From Rhizodiscina lignyota (lineage: Eukaryota > Ascomycota > Dothideomycetes > Aulographales > Rhizodiscinaceae): a stretch of 64,000 nucleotides of DNA. The stretch is from positions 372,001-436,000 of the forward strand of contig ML978138.1 of NCBI GenBank assembly GCA_010015805.1. Direction: 5' to 3'. The position numbers and the translations under genes are program-made. The notes beneath the pieces were generated by a model. The model worked only from the letters and a program-made list of their open reading frames with translations, was not told where the DNA came from and ran no database searches. Positions 11,970-24,130 of the stretch are shown piece by piece (the first letter of the stretch is position 1; each line of letters begins with the position of its first letter).

Positions 11970-13706
11970 CTAACCTGCATGTTTCGACAGGGCCTCTTTC
12001 CTTTGTTGCTCACGAATCTTAGCCAAGAGCTCCGGATACTTCGGGTCAAGTCAGCCATGGACCCTTCAAACACCAACATTTCCAAACTTACCCAACGCTC
12101 ACCCACATCAGGGTGGCTTTTGACGCGATTCGCGAGAGTCGCCTCACCCAGATGCCCCCACATGCCCTTCCGAAAGCTGAACTCCACGTCCTGGGCCCTC
12201 TTGCCTTCGCTTTTCCGCTTATCGACCTCCTCCTTCAAACGCCGCACGCTCTCCGGCACGTCCATCTCCTCAAACTTTGCGTCGTAGCTCACGCCCTGGA
12301 AGAACGGACACGAAAAACGTGGGCCTTGGCCCTTCCGTGGGGAGAGGACCCGGTGCGTGGTGCTGGCGCATACCCCCCCGGTTACAGCCTCCAAACCTTG
12401 GCCGATGGCGACCACGAGCGTGCCCGCAATCGGCGACACGGGGACCCAATTGCCGCGGTGGTTCTGCGCCTGCAGGCCCGGCTGCGGGGAGCATTGCAGC
12501 AGGTAACTGGTCAGCATACTGTCCTTGTGTGGGCCGACGCCTTGGCGCGCGATGGCTTCGTCTTCCGAGACGGTGGCGTCGCGCGTGGCGTCGCTACTAC
12601 CATTGGCTCCATTGGTATTGTTTGGGGCCGGGGTGCCGTTTAAATTCGATAGATCGACTTCGGGATACTTCACAATTTTGAGCTTGTGCTGCTGGCTGGC
12701 GTCGAAGAAGCGGTCGAAGGTGGTCGCGGGCAGGCCGATCGCCTCGGCGATGAGAGATGTAAAGAATGTGCTGATGTCCGACATGCGGCGCATGTAGTCT
12801 TCGAAGACGGGGCGGAATTGTGGGAGACGCGATGGGGAGGGCCATTGGTTAGGAGCGAGGAGGTTATGGTAAAGAGGAGCGTCGGGTTCGGGAATGGGAT
12901 GAGGCGTCGATAGGTCCAGTTGCTCTCGATGGTCGGCATGGTGGGCGGTTGTTTCGTTGTCGAGCTGTTTACGTTCGATCAGCATGGAGTACGAGAAAGA
13001 AATTTGAACTTGGGCGGCAAAATCATATTCGCAAAAGCAAGCAAGCATCTGGCATTGAACGATTCATGATGACACTGACGGCCGGTTTGATCTTGCATGT
13101 ACAACATCCTTTTCTTAGCTGAACAAATTTCTCTTTTTGTCACAAACGATTGCTACTGTAACTAGAATATGAGGAGGCTGAAATCCATTGATCAATAGAC
13201 ACAAGCGTTTTTAGATAGCATAAGCAACGATTTCTCATGTATTGAAATAATCGCAATTTGTGCTGGTCAGAAGCCTGGCTAGGGAAATTCGTACTCGATT
13301 GAAGTAAAATCTGACTCTCCTTGAGACAACGGAAAACAGGCAAATATATAGCATTGTATAGGCATTGCAACTAGGATTTACTGCAAATAGCAAGCATTGG
13401 ACCAGGTAAAAATCCAAACGGAAGTTGACTTACGCGAGACCATCCTAGAAAGCTTTTCTGATTCTTCATCTCAATTCTCTCCTTCTCTTCTAAGGGCAAG
13501 ACATCCTCGTCGAAGAAACGGTGTGTCTGCTGGATAACTTGCTCCACCAGCTCGTCCGGCAGCCCAGTATCCGAGATATACATGAAGCCGACGCTGAGCA
13601 GGGCATCGCGGAGCTGTGCCAGAAAGGCGGGCTTTGTCTCTGGCGAGCGCGCCGCTGCGAGCGACAGCACTGGGACCTCCGTGAACGACGAAGGCGGTAT
13701 AGTCAT
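11970..13706 (-). CDS. 2-oxoglutarate/Fe(II) oxygenase (isopenicillin N synthase-like)
   Basis: Three exons on the minus strand: 13706-13434, 12964-12092 and 12038-11970, all phase 0, 404 residues. The N-terminal DIOX_N part (VPVLSLAAARS ... RDALLSVGFMYI) leads into the double-stranded beta-helix. The iron triad is His237 and Asp239 (GVGPHKDS) plus His295 (STTHRVLSP), with Arg307 of the RxS motif as the likely 2-oxoglutarate anchor. The short third exon (YPELLAKIREQQRK) supplies the usual family C-terminus and would be missed by an ORF-only call. Family members oxidise small molecules in secondary metabolism or detoxification; the substrate cannot be inferred. The first intron is unusually long (469 nt) and AT-rich; the second is 53 nt. 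Confidence 0.88.
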
Positions 13707-14848
13707 TTTGCAATATCAGAAAGGTTCCCAGACAGTCCCAAGAGCTTAGAAACGACTTGGTGGTGGCACAGCCGGAAAGGAACCCGTCGAACCGCGACCC
13801 CACTTTTGTGCAACTGTGCAGTAAGATATCTCTCACAGGGAGCTAGGTGTCAAGAATGTATGAAACGACGAAGCCAATGCTTAGAAGTTTCATAAAGAGG
13901 ATCGCAAATAACGCTAAAGTCGGAAGGAGCGCCATGCCGAGGGATGTTGTGTCGTGATGATGGTACGATTGAAGTCGAAATCGCCTCGATCTATGGCGTA
14001 ATTCGACCAAGGATCAGCTTATTTGATTGGCTCGTAGATTTTCTCTTCTCGACATTCACGACCCGGGTATTTGGAAAAGTATCTTTCCCATCCAGATTTT
14101 GGTCAGGTTTGTACGGACGCCACGAAGTGTATGGTAACGCCGGGAGTGCGCTGACAATATGTGGACCGCAGAGCCGCACTCTGCGGTGACCCTTCCCACG
14201 TAAGCATGCATTGAAATTCAATGTTGATCTTCGACGTGTTCAGTCCAATGCCCCAGAGTTTTGTACAATTATCTCAAACACTCTTATGTTGATATTGCTG
14301 CAGAAGCGAAGGCTGCAGAGCGGACGTGATGAGGGAGCTTCCCGGTTGCATATAAAGAGTGAGACCAAGCCATTCACTCATGCCCGGAGCGTTGTCATTG
14401 CTGCCGCTAGTACCTTGTGAAAATCTATTCGTTCGGCAATACACTGTGCTTGATAGATGTGAGAGTAGAAGTACTTGAGTGCTTCTACTTCTAGCCAGGC
14501 CTGAACATCATGGCCAGAACATCCTCCTTGCTCGGTCACTGAACTACTTCAAACTGATATCGTAAAAATTGAGCTGCAGGTGTAGTTCATCTTCCAGTAT
14601 AAATGGCATCAACTTAGTGCCACTGCCAATATATTTCAGGTATTATGCCATTACTCGACTGCACACACAACGTCTGTGAGCTCTCTGAACTACGAAGCCA
14701 GAGTCTTCGTCAGTATGAGCGCGAGTGATTATGAAATTTTTGCCGTGAAAACGATTTCCCGTGTTTTCAGGTAAGGACCGGATCACCAGATGTGTGGTGA
14801 GTGACGAATTTAGTGGCGAAGGTAAGGAACTAGAGCGTATAGCACTGC
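13707..14848. other. intergenic
   Basis: Promoter side of the oxygenase gene and 3' side of the methyltransferase gene. It is relatively AT-rich with short ORFs only. Nothing recognised. Confidence 0.5.
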
Positions 14849-15937
14849 TCATGTTGCCGTTTGGGGCTTTTGAGCGCTATAAATATGCCTGCAGAAGTAA
14901 GTTAACCCAAAACTGAGGTAGCTATGGTTGAACAGAGATACTTACAGTTGCCAGTAGTAATATTTTGCCGGATCATACATATCTTTTCGTACGTCAACGA
15001 GGAAAGCTTCCACATCTTCTTTCTTCCATCCGAGATACTTGGTGTACCAAGACAGGGCAATGGCGTCGAGAAACTCGTTGGTGTTGATGATCATCCACCT
15101 GCCAATGACTTTCTCCTTCTGTCCTTTCGGCCAAGTTCCCATTGGCCATTGAAGGGAGTTGTGGCGGATATTGACAAATCCTTGCTTTTCAATCATCGTC
15201 GGAAATTTCTTTGTTATCATTGTGTCGATTCCACATTTCTCACCCGCTTCCGATATTAGTCGCGACCATTTGGCAAATGGAGCGTCCTTTTCGTCGGTGG
15301 TATTTGCCCAATTGAGAGGAAACTCCGGCTCATGAACTTCCATCCACCCACCAGGTTTCAGGTTTTTAAATGTCTGTTGGAAATACTTCTCCCAGTCATG
15401 CAACCCGAACAGAAGCATACGGGAGCGAATGAAGTCGTACTGCTTGTCAAATATCCATTCGTCCTCTGCGTTATCGATCAGGAAACTGCAGTTCGGAGGG
15501 GTCCAGGCCGGTTGTATTGGGCTCAAGTCTGTCCCAAGGACAGTAGCAGAAGGATGCTGGTCTGCAAATTCGATTGCCCACTGTCCCGTTCCAGTGCCAA
15601 TATCCAGCACATCTTGGACATGCTCCGACAAAGGCGCCAGGTGCAATTTCCCGTTTAGGCACAGTCTCCACACATGGTGCTGTATATCGAGCCGGCCGAT
15701 CTCTTGGTCGTCGTTCGGGAGGGCATAGACGTCTTCGTCGAAAGCATGGTAGCGGCGGCCATTTTCGACGCGAAAATTGGTAATTTTGGATGTGAGTGAA
15801 GTGGAGATGGAGGCCTTGTCTGTGTCGCCAAGCGCCGAATCAACATCAGATCCTGTCACCGAATCAAGATCCACTTCGAGCGCTTCCCCGACCACCGCAT
15901 GTGGCGCGTGCCCTTCCTGCTGCTGTGATTGCTCCAT
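14849..15937 (-). CDS. LaeA-like SAM-dependent methyltransferase
   Basis: Exons 15937-14946 and 14888-14849 give 343 residues. The second exon (40 nt) follows a GTAAGT...CTGCAG intron and restores the conserved ending HIYSAQKP. The protein has a short disordered N-terminus (MEQSQQQEGHAP), then NGRRYHAF, the SAM-binding motif VLDIGTGTGQWAIEFA (about residue 110), the acidic loop GTDLSP and LKPGGWMEVHEPEF. This order is that of the LaeA-like fungal methyltransferases. LaeA itself is a global regulator of secondary metabolism, but the family is large and most members are uncharacterised. The start is the ATG that begins MEQ; the frame is open upstream without an ATG. It sits at the edge of a decayed accessory stretch. 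Confidence 0.85.
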
Positions 15938-16683
15938 CTCAAATTCCAACGCAGAATGGAGGATGAGAGCAAACAGTCCATCTCTGGCAACTGTCCTCAA
16001 TTTAAACGATGCCGCATGGCCATGCAGGCGTATCCCTACCCGGACGAGCGGTCCGGTCTTGCGAATTCGACGAGCTGCCGCCTGCAGGTCACTTCATTCG
16101 GAGCGTTTCTGGAAAAAAGCAAACATACATGTTTGATATGCCTGAGTTGATTGGCGTCCTCTATCTACAGCTACCGCACTCTCTGCTTTCAAGGTATTTT
16201 CTTTTGCAATGGACAGCATATCGACAACAGTGCTATTCATGATACGATGCCTTGTCGGCACAATTTTGCCTCTCTTCTGAGCAACGATCTCTTCGGAGAA
16301 TAAAACGCTAACTGAAGTAACCAGTGACGATCGCCTTATAGTAGAGCGTTTGGTACAAATGTGGGCTGTTGTCTCAAGCTTTTCTGCTGGCTATTACCAT
16401 TCGACATCCCACCAGGACTCATCCGGCTATTCCTTTATTCATATAGTGTTCAAGATTTCCTCTTTTGTCTAGAGCATCAAGGCCGCCGTCTCTTATGTGA
16501 ATAAATCTACAATCGGATTAGAAATGCCCATGGTTGCGTTCAAAAAATCATGAGGTAGATCGAATACTTATGATACAGGGTACAAGCCACTTTTTGATAC
16601 CAGTGAGATCGCCAGGAAGTTTCTGCTGCATGGTCAATCGCAAGAGTACGAAGAGCCCGTTTCGTCTCATTTCTATCTTGACT
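15938..16683. other. intergenic, divergent
   Basis: Lies between the start of the methyltransferase gene (minus) and the start of the propeller pseudogene (plus). No recognised feature. Confidence 0.5.
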
Positions 16684-17762
16684 ATGTCCCGAAGTCTTAA
16701 TTTCTTACTGATAATCATTCCCGTTTCCGCATGCTGCATACGGTTCATTTCGGCACAAGAAACGCCTCACCGAGAACAGCACGACCAGAACCAAGCGTCA
16801 GCAGTTTGCCTGATTCACGAATTTCCAAAGCCATCATGGGTTGAGAACCTCGCTGTGATGCGAAACGGCTCCATCCTGGCAACATTAATGACCAAGCCGC
16901 AGCTGTACATGGTAGATCCATTTGGCAAACAAGTTCCTTTCTGATACACAAGTTTTCTAGGTACTTAAGGATCCTTGGAATCACCGAGACAGACCCAGAC
17001 CTTTTCGCCGTAATAGCCGGAAGTCAAATCGTACCCTGGATCTTACGCAGTCTGGCACATCGACTTGAGGCGACTGAGACCACAGGTCTCTAAGATCGCG
17101 GACGTCCCAGAAGCCTCGTTCTTGAATGGAATGGTATATCTTGGCCAATTAAAACACGCAGTCCTTCTCATAGACTCAACTCTGGGCGTGGTATTCAAGC
17201 TCGAGCTCTCTACAGGCAAATCACTCGTTGCGATTGACGATCCGCTGATGAAGAAATGCTCCCCGGAAGTGCTCGAAGGGATCAATGATATGAAGCTGTA
17301 CCAGAAACATGATCAGGCATATCTCTATTTCTCAAATGCTTACTGCGGCTTCCTGGCGCACATATCGATCAATCCAGATGGTACAGCCTCCGGAGCCTCG
17401 TCAGTGATAGCATACTCCAACGACCCTGCGACGTACATGATCGACGACTTTGCGGTTGCAAGAGACGTGGCCGCCTACGTAGCGACCGGAAGTGAGAACG
17501 TAATAACGAAAGTCGGGGCTGATGGCAAGACCGCCATAATTTCAGGCAACTTGAACAGCACCAAGATCGCTGAGCCGACAGCCTTGGCGTCTGGACGGAC
17601 GAGGAGTGATTGGAATACATTATACGTAAGCACAGGAGGTGCGTTGGCCTTCCCACTGATGGAGATGTTATCGCGGGAGGATATATAGTCGCTATTGATC
17701 TTTGTTGGGACGATCGTTACAACGACGAGAAATTCTTGTACCTCATAAATGCCAAGCATTAA
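16684..17762 (+). pseudogene. secreted SMP-30/NHL-like six-bladed propeller protein, frameshifted
   Basis: The start MSRSLNFLLIIIPVSACC is a good signal peptide. It is followed by the family hallmark WVENLAVMRNGSILATLM (about residues 55-75). The conserved protein then changes frame three times. 16684-16940 is in one frame. LGITETDPDLFAVIAG (to about 17036) is in another. SYAVWHIDLRRL to STGGALAFP (to about 17655) returns to the first, and the C-terminus GDVIAGGYIVAIDL is again in the second, ending at 17762. In-frame stops lie at each junction and no GT-AG intron repairs them without deleting conserved residues. The family is common in filamentous fungi, secreted and of unknown substrate. 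I call this a decayed gene; three assembly errors in one gene next to clean neighbours seem less likely. Confidence 0.72.
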
Positions 17763-18482
17763 CGAAGCAGCGATATTGACAGGGTGTCGCCAGAGTACCG
17801 CATCTTGCAGGTTGCGATTCAGCTGAATAAGAGCCTGCTCGTAATGGGATGCGGCAGCCTTAAGATCGTACCATGAGTCCCTGATGTTCCACATGAATCA
17901 GATCATGGAAAATCGAGGAGATAAAAAGGCGCTTACGAGAGAACAAGGCACCTCCGATACAGCATACTGTCGAGTATGTAAGAGAGTGAAGTCGGGTCGA
18001 ATTAATGCATTCAAATAACCATGATGCAGTTCCAGGGCGCAGGGGGCCAAAGAGCTTGTCGCTCACATATGATACCCATACGTTCTAAAGCCATATGTTA
18101 TAGATGAGCAAGCCCATGAAGTGGTCCAATGTAGAACGAACCTCGCGGAATGGGGATAAATCCAAGGTCACTGGACTAGACTCCCTGGATCAGAGTCCTT
18201 TTGTGCATTAACAACGGGCACAGGAACTTGTGGCTTGTGATCGCTGCCCGAAGTGGTCACAATGGCCGAGCCTTGCGCAACGGAGTTGACAAAAATGGTG
18301 GCATTTGGCTCGATCGAGTATTCGCAAATCATGTAGGCTTTCCGACAACGCTTACAGACAGGTCTTAACTCGTCTTTGTGTTCGTCAGAATAGCATATCC
18401 GGACAGGATTTACAACAATGCATGCTTACCACTTGATTTTCCCCGTTTTACAGGTTTTACAACCCTTTGATCTTGGTGTCAT
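17735..18482 (-). pseudogene. Zn(II)2Cys6 transcription factor relic, truncated
   Basis: On the minus strand from ATG 18482 the reading begins MTPRSKGCKTCKTGKIK, the first half of a Zn2Cys6 cluster. It then meets TAA at 18426-18428, which could be a GTAAGC donor. The second half (PVCKRCRKAYMICEYS) follows in the same frame, but no AG acceptor I can find joins the halves without a stop. Further down come LFGPLRPGTASWLFEC, a GTAAGC...CATCAG intron whose phase is off by one base, and then LKAAASHYEQALIQLN and SLMLGIYEV, typical of the middle region of fungal C6 regulators. Homology stops near 17735 where the propeller pseudogene ends, so most of the C-terminal half is missing. Confidence 0.6.
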
Positions 18483-19553
18483 TTCTTGCTTTGTCGATGA
18501 AGACTCCTTCTCATCTGCGCCAGACTCTCCCAGTCTGATAGCATGTTACCTAAAAGGAGGAGAATGTTCCTTCTCATAATCCATATGGCCTTCCAGTCGG
18601 GCGTTCGCAGGAGACAATGACGTTCTGTACTACCCAACAGCGTGGTAGTTACATCGATCACCGTCGGCAACGAACGCCTCGACCGCGGAAATCAGTGCCA
18701 CAACGCTAATTGAGGTCATAGAAATGCCATTTGTTGAAGACGAGCCCCTTTAATGCGCGCCATGGGAAAGAGGTTGAACAATTCCCAAACGAAGATGTCG
18801 GACCTGGCAGGCCTGCAGGACGCCTACCAAAGAAACATCGCGCTATCCTAAGCCGCACCTCGACCAGACTAACTTCTTCTAGGAAAGCTCAAATCAGACG
18901 GAAAATTTAACGTGCCAGAAATAAGTTCAGTAGATACGAGTGATGAGACAAGATATGCCAGTCACACACACCGTATTTACATTTGTAGAATAAAAGAATC
19001 GAACTCGTTCCTGAGCCACCAAATGGCTGATCTCAAGACTTATCCCGTATTGAGCGGAGCATAAAACTAGAATAGGCTTGCGATCATAGGCCGCTAGGAG
19101 AAACTTCTCCACAACAAGAATCCTTCCATCCTCGCATCTGCTAAGACCAACGCCGTTGCACGCCGACCACTTTTCGTCTTCAGGCTCCTTCGAATGTTTC
19201 TGTCTTCGAAACAAGCTTTGGAAATCACCACTCCGCTTGATGCGGGGTGATCCGAGCCAGGATAGAAGTCAAGATGGCACAACGTGCCGGAAACGCGTTC
19301 ATAAATGCAGCCATTTATCCGATCTACATGCGTTCTTCCCCAGTTCTTCCCCATCTGCGGCGAATCTCACCGCGAAATTCTTTCCAACGATGCTGCGGAG
19401 ATGTGACCGTTCGGTTGCTATGACGCCATGTCTGGGAAAGTACGTGGTAGCACTCAAAGGATTTAATGTCTTGTGTGACCTTCTCCTCAGGCCGGGTACA
19501 TAGGTAAGAGTAATCTCACAAGTTCAGCATCACTGCTGTCTACCCTCGCAATC
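18483..19553. other. intergenic / possibly more gene relics
   Basis: Minus-strand frames at 18927-19214 and 19094-19354 look protein-like in composition but break each other up, and I recognise no family. They may be remnants. Confidence 0.35.
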
Positions 19554-21363
19554 ATGCTCCTCGAGTCACTTTCCACCTTTTGGCTTTTATTTTCCACATT
19601 CCAAAAGATATCGGCGGCACCAACAGCGGGAAACCCCACAGCGAAGACGAAGAATGGTACAGTCGTCGGCCGACATCTGGAAAGCTTTGATCAGGATCTT
19701 TTCCTTGGAATTCCTTACGCTGAAGCTCCACGACTGTCCAACCCGCTTCCTGTCGATAAAACTTATGAGACCTCCTTCGATGCATCACACTATGGCTACA
19801 CTTGCTACGGGTTCGGCTCGAATCCCATCTTGACACTGACACAGAGTGAAGATTGCCTCAACCTTAACATTATCAGACCGGCTGGTTGCTCCGAAGACAG
19901 CAGGTTGCCCGTCGTATTCTGGATCTACGGTGGAGGCTATCGTCAAGGCTCGTCTGCGGATCCCGAGTGGAACATGACATATATCGTCCAGCGCTCAGTC
20001 GAGGAGGACCAGCCTATAATCGCCGTAAGCATCAACTATCGTCTGTCATTTCTGGGTTTCCCTGGTGGGCAGGAAGCACTGGATGCGGGAATTACGAATT
20101 TGGGTCTTAAGGATCAGCGGCAAGCGCTCTTATGGGTGCAAGAAAATATAGCAGCATTCGGTGGAGATCCTCGAAAGGTGACTGTCTGGGGAGAGTCAGC
20201 GGGAGCGAGCAGCATTGCGAACCAGCTCGTTGCATACGGCGGGAAAGGGGGTACAGATCTGTTCCGTGGCGGCATTCTGGCAAGCGGATTCGCAAATGGC
20301 GCTGCATTGGCAACCGTCAACAAGACGCAGACAGGATTCGACCTCATTGCAGCAAGCGCAAACTGTTCGAAGGTTGAGGATAAGATAGAGTGTCTTCGGC
20401 ATGCCTCTTTGACGACTTTATATCCGTTCGAGGATACTTCGGTCAACGGCACAAGTTGGGCTCCGTTCCTTGACGGGGACTGGTTTCGACAACCACCAGC
20501 GTACGAGATAGCTGCTGGTAACTGTGCTCGTGTGCCTATCCTGCTGGGTGCCAACAGCGACGAGGGATTTATCGATGTTGGAACTGGAACACCGCCATTT
20601 CCAAACACAACCGATGAGACCGCGGCCTGGATTGAGACGGTCTTCCCACTTTTGAACCAAACAGTCGTCGACCGACTTCTTAAGCTTTACCCGGAAGGTG
20701 GACCCGCTCCACCATACTCCCTCCCTTCCAACTTTCCGTGGTGCCAAGCTATGAATGCCGTGAACCTGGCGTGCGGGTCACAATATCGCCGCCTTGCTGC
20801 CATTCTCGGAGACCATTCCGCTGATGCTCCACGACGGAATATGGCCCAACTATGGTCGCAGCTTGGACTACCTGCTTACAGCTATCGTTTCGATACGAAT
20901 CCAACCGCTCTTCCGATAACGTACTTTTACGGTCTGGGCCCCGGATTTGCGGACCATGGCACGGAACTTGCATATGAAGTGGGTCTCCCCGGCGGATACA
21001 GCAACGGGCTGCAATTCTACCCAGCAGTAAAGAATATCCCTACGCATCTCACGGTCTCGCATGAGATGAACAAGAGGTGGATCTCATTTGTTGTCACCGG
21101 ATCTCCGAACCATGTCAAAGGTGAGCCTTGCACTGCTTGGCGCGCTAACTGATGGACGATAAGGGTAAGCTGATACAGCGTTAGGGAAATACGAGCTGAA
21201 TTGGCCGGAGTACAAAGATTCTGCGAGCAACTTTGTGTTCAACGCGACTGACCACAAAGTGAACATTCACATCGAACGAGACGATTACCGGGCGAAAGGG
21301 ATTCAGACGTGGATCGATAATGTCCCTGATGCTGATTATTATGGGATAGCGCCTAAAAGCTGA
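19554..21363 (+). CDS. type B carboxylesterase/lipase, secreted
   Basis: Exon 19554-21120 plus a last exon starting at 21179 (583 residues) or 21185 (581); both acceptors are in phase. The N-terminus is a signal peptide (LLESLSTFWLLFSTF ... SAAPTAG). Family motifs appear in order: FLGIPYAEAP, EDCLNLNIIRP, the oxyanion loop WIYGGGY, the nucleophile elbow GESAGAS with Ser215, the acid in NSDEGFI, and the His in ADHGTELAYE. All three catalytic positions are present and spacing fits the family, so it should be an active extracellular ester hydrolase. The short last exon (ELNWPEYKD ...) supplies the C-terminus. It lies between two relics and a transporter gene; the substrate is unknown. Confidence 0.9.
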
Positions 21364-22032
21364 GGTCTCCAGGCGACACTGATTCGCCAGATAAAGGAGA
21401 TAGAGGAATGTCATAATGACAAATTTAAAATCTACGGTGCTTAAGCCTAATCGGCCCAAGTGAAGCTGAAACAAAACTAAACAGAGCGGGTCTTCATAGT
21501 CCGTATTCCGTAGAGTGCCGGGGAACGCGTACACGAGGTTCATTTCCGCGGCGCCTCATGGTGAGAGACGTGCCAATCCCAACCTTCTCGTGAGTGCTTC
21601 CGAGACCTGGCGCCTGGATTCCAAGGAAGTTCCCCACGCACAAGACAGGATTCTCATGCAACTGCCGGCGTTCTGTACGAAAGCTAGCGTAAGCGGGCCT
21701 TCCGCAGCCTTGTTCGTGGGAAGCCAGAATTGAACCGTGTAAATTGTGATCAATCGGGGAGAAACAATGCCTTGGTAACCCCGGCTTAAACCCCGCATCC
21801 CCGCGAATACCCCATGCATATGCTTAGTACCGGGGTATCCGCACTCCTGGACCCACACGTTCTAGGCCAAGGCCAGCCGCCTTTCTGTCCGTTCGGGAGC
21901 ACGCAATAATACCAGCCGTCCTGGGCAGAGTATAAAGCGGTGGTACTTGGCCTGTCAGGAGTTTCTTCTGACGGTCGCTGTTTTGCCGCGTGTTGCCGAA
22001 ACTAGCTGTTCGTTGTGCTTTCCTACTCTATC
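21364..22032. other. intergenic, promoter side of MFS gene
   Basis: A TATA-like element (GTATAAAG) lies near 21940, about 90 bases upstream of the transporter ATG. Otherwise nothing recognised. Confidence 0.45.
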
Positions 22033-23935
22033 ATGGCCGACATCAAAGAAACAGGTGCAGACCACCTAGAGAAAGGTCCTATTCCTTCAGTCCCAAGCGA
22101 TGAGCTGTTTGATCATCTTGCGAAGGAGCTCGACGAGCACGGCGAGTTGGTGACGGTCGACAACGGCATCGACGAGCACCATGTGCACATCGATCTCCCG
22201 GAAGCAGAGCAGAAGCGTATCTTGCGGAAGGTCGATCTCAGACTAGTTCCCCTTCTCACTTTCCTGTATCTTATTTCCTTCGTCGATCGGTCGAACAGTC
22301 AGTGCTTCCTCCAGAACGATGGAAATATCCTGAGCTGACGCCAGTATACAGTTGGAAATGCAAAGATTGCCGGATTGACGGAAGACCTCCATATGGTTGG
22401 GCTCGAGTATAACACGGCCGTGACACTCTTCTTTATTTGCTACACGTTGCTCGAAGTCCCAAGCAACATTGTGCTCAAGATCCTACGTCCGTCAATCTGG
22501 ATATCGATCCTGTTGTTTTCCTGGGGAACGGTCATGACGTACGAGATATCCAAGCCTTGTTAGAGCGCAATCACTAACTCCTTTCGTAGGCTCATGGGTC
22601 TTGTGACTACCTACCACGGCTTGTTGGTTGCTCGATTCTTCCTCGGCGTAGCAGAGGTATGTGCCCATTGTACGTTGTCTCTGTACAGCATTGCTAATCC
22701 GTGCCAACAGTCCGGATTCTTCCCTGCCGCAACATTCCTCTTGACGCTCTGGTACCGCAGATTCGAATACCAACAACGCCTCAGCATATTCTATGCTGCA
22801 GCCTCGCTGGCCGGAGCATTTTCAGGCCTTTTGGCATTCGCGATTGAAAAGATGGATGGTGTTGCAGGTCGAACAGGGTGGCAATGGTATGCGCCTATCT
22901 CGCTTCGAATTTTTTGTGCTTGCTAATACCACCTCAGGATCTTCATTCTCGAAGGATTAGTTCCAGTCGGAATGTCTTTTGTCTTGTACTTCATCCTCCC
23001 GGATAGCCCGGAGACTGCCCGATTCTTGACGAAGCGTGAGAAAGAGTTCATTATTAATCGTCTTGCTATCGAAACTGGATCCGGTAGAGGGCATGTGACA
23101 AACCATGATAAGATCAAGTTCCATCACGTCAAGGCCGGCTTTTCGGATTGGAAGCTCTGGTGTTTCATTTTTGTATACTGGGGCAATTCTGTTGCTGTTT
23201 ACGGGTGAGCTTTCCATCTCGTCTGATCTTGCTCACGTTCAAACTGCTAACTTGGTGGTGAAGGTTCTCAGCTACGGTTCCGACTGTGATTGAAGAGCTC
23301 GGTTACACGGCAGCTGATGCGCAGCTCCTCACAATTCCGCTTTATGTTTTCGCTGTCATCTTGATCATCGTCTTCGCTTTCTGGTCCGATCGAATCCAAA
23401 ACCGGTGGCGTTTTATTGTTGCGGGTTACAGTCTGGCAGTCTGCGGCCTCATCGCTCAGCTGGCAATTCCACACCCAAAATTCCCAGGTGTAACGTACGG
23501 ATTCCTCTTCGCACTATGTGGGGGCATGTACGCAGGATATCCACCAATGTTGACCTGGATTGGTGAGTGATACCAAGACCACTATTGAGAACTCCTCTGA
23601 CATTTCTATCAGCAAACAATCTCGCTCCGTCTTCCAAGCGCGCTGTCGGAATGGCACTTGTCATCTCCATTGGCAATATGGGTGGTATCATGGGATCCAA
23701 TATCTATCTGGCTAGGGAAGCTCCGAAGTACAAGACCGGTTTTGGCGTCTCGCTCGTCATGCTTGGTCTTGGAATCATTGCCGCCCTTATTCTTCGCGTT
23801 GCTTATGGCCGCGAGAATAAGAAGCGAGATGCATTGTTGGCTGAGATTGGAGAGGAGGGAGTCCACAGTCGCTTCACAGACCAGGAGCTCTTGGATATGG
23901 GAGACAAAAGCCCATTCTTTAGGTACTGTATTTAA
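22033..23935 (+). CDS. MFS transporter, anion:cation symporter (DAL5/TNA1-like)
   Basis: Seven exons: 22033-22297, 22352-22538, 22590-22656, 22711-22886, 22938-23204, 23264-23562 and 23613-23935, all phases consistent, 527 residues. A hydrophilic N-terminus of about 75 residues leads into helix 1 (LVPLLTFLYLISFVDRSNIGNAKI), the signature of the ACS family of major facilitator proteins. Later come the loop after TM4 (GVAESGFFPAATFLLTLWY) and the C-terminal ending DKSPFFRYCI. Yeast relatives carry allantoate (Dal5), nicotinate (Tna1) or other carboxylates with protons across the plasma membrane. The substrate cannot be read from sequence. All six introns are 49-59 nt. The gene is intact although its neighbours on both sides include relics. 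Confidence 0.9.
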
Positions 23936-24130
23936 GTGGATTCGCGCACTTCTAAGATACAGTCGCAGGGCAAAATGGGTCCAGAAAACAGGCCAGAAAC
24001 TGTCCTTCATATATAGCTCGTACGTGACACTAGACAATATATGCGAAGATTCTAGATTTGAGCAGTATCTCCAGCCGTCCGGCCCGCGAAATCCGTGATT
24101 CTGCAAGGGTATCTAAATGCCCGGTAGTTA

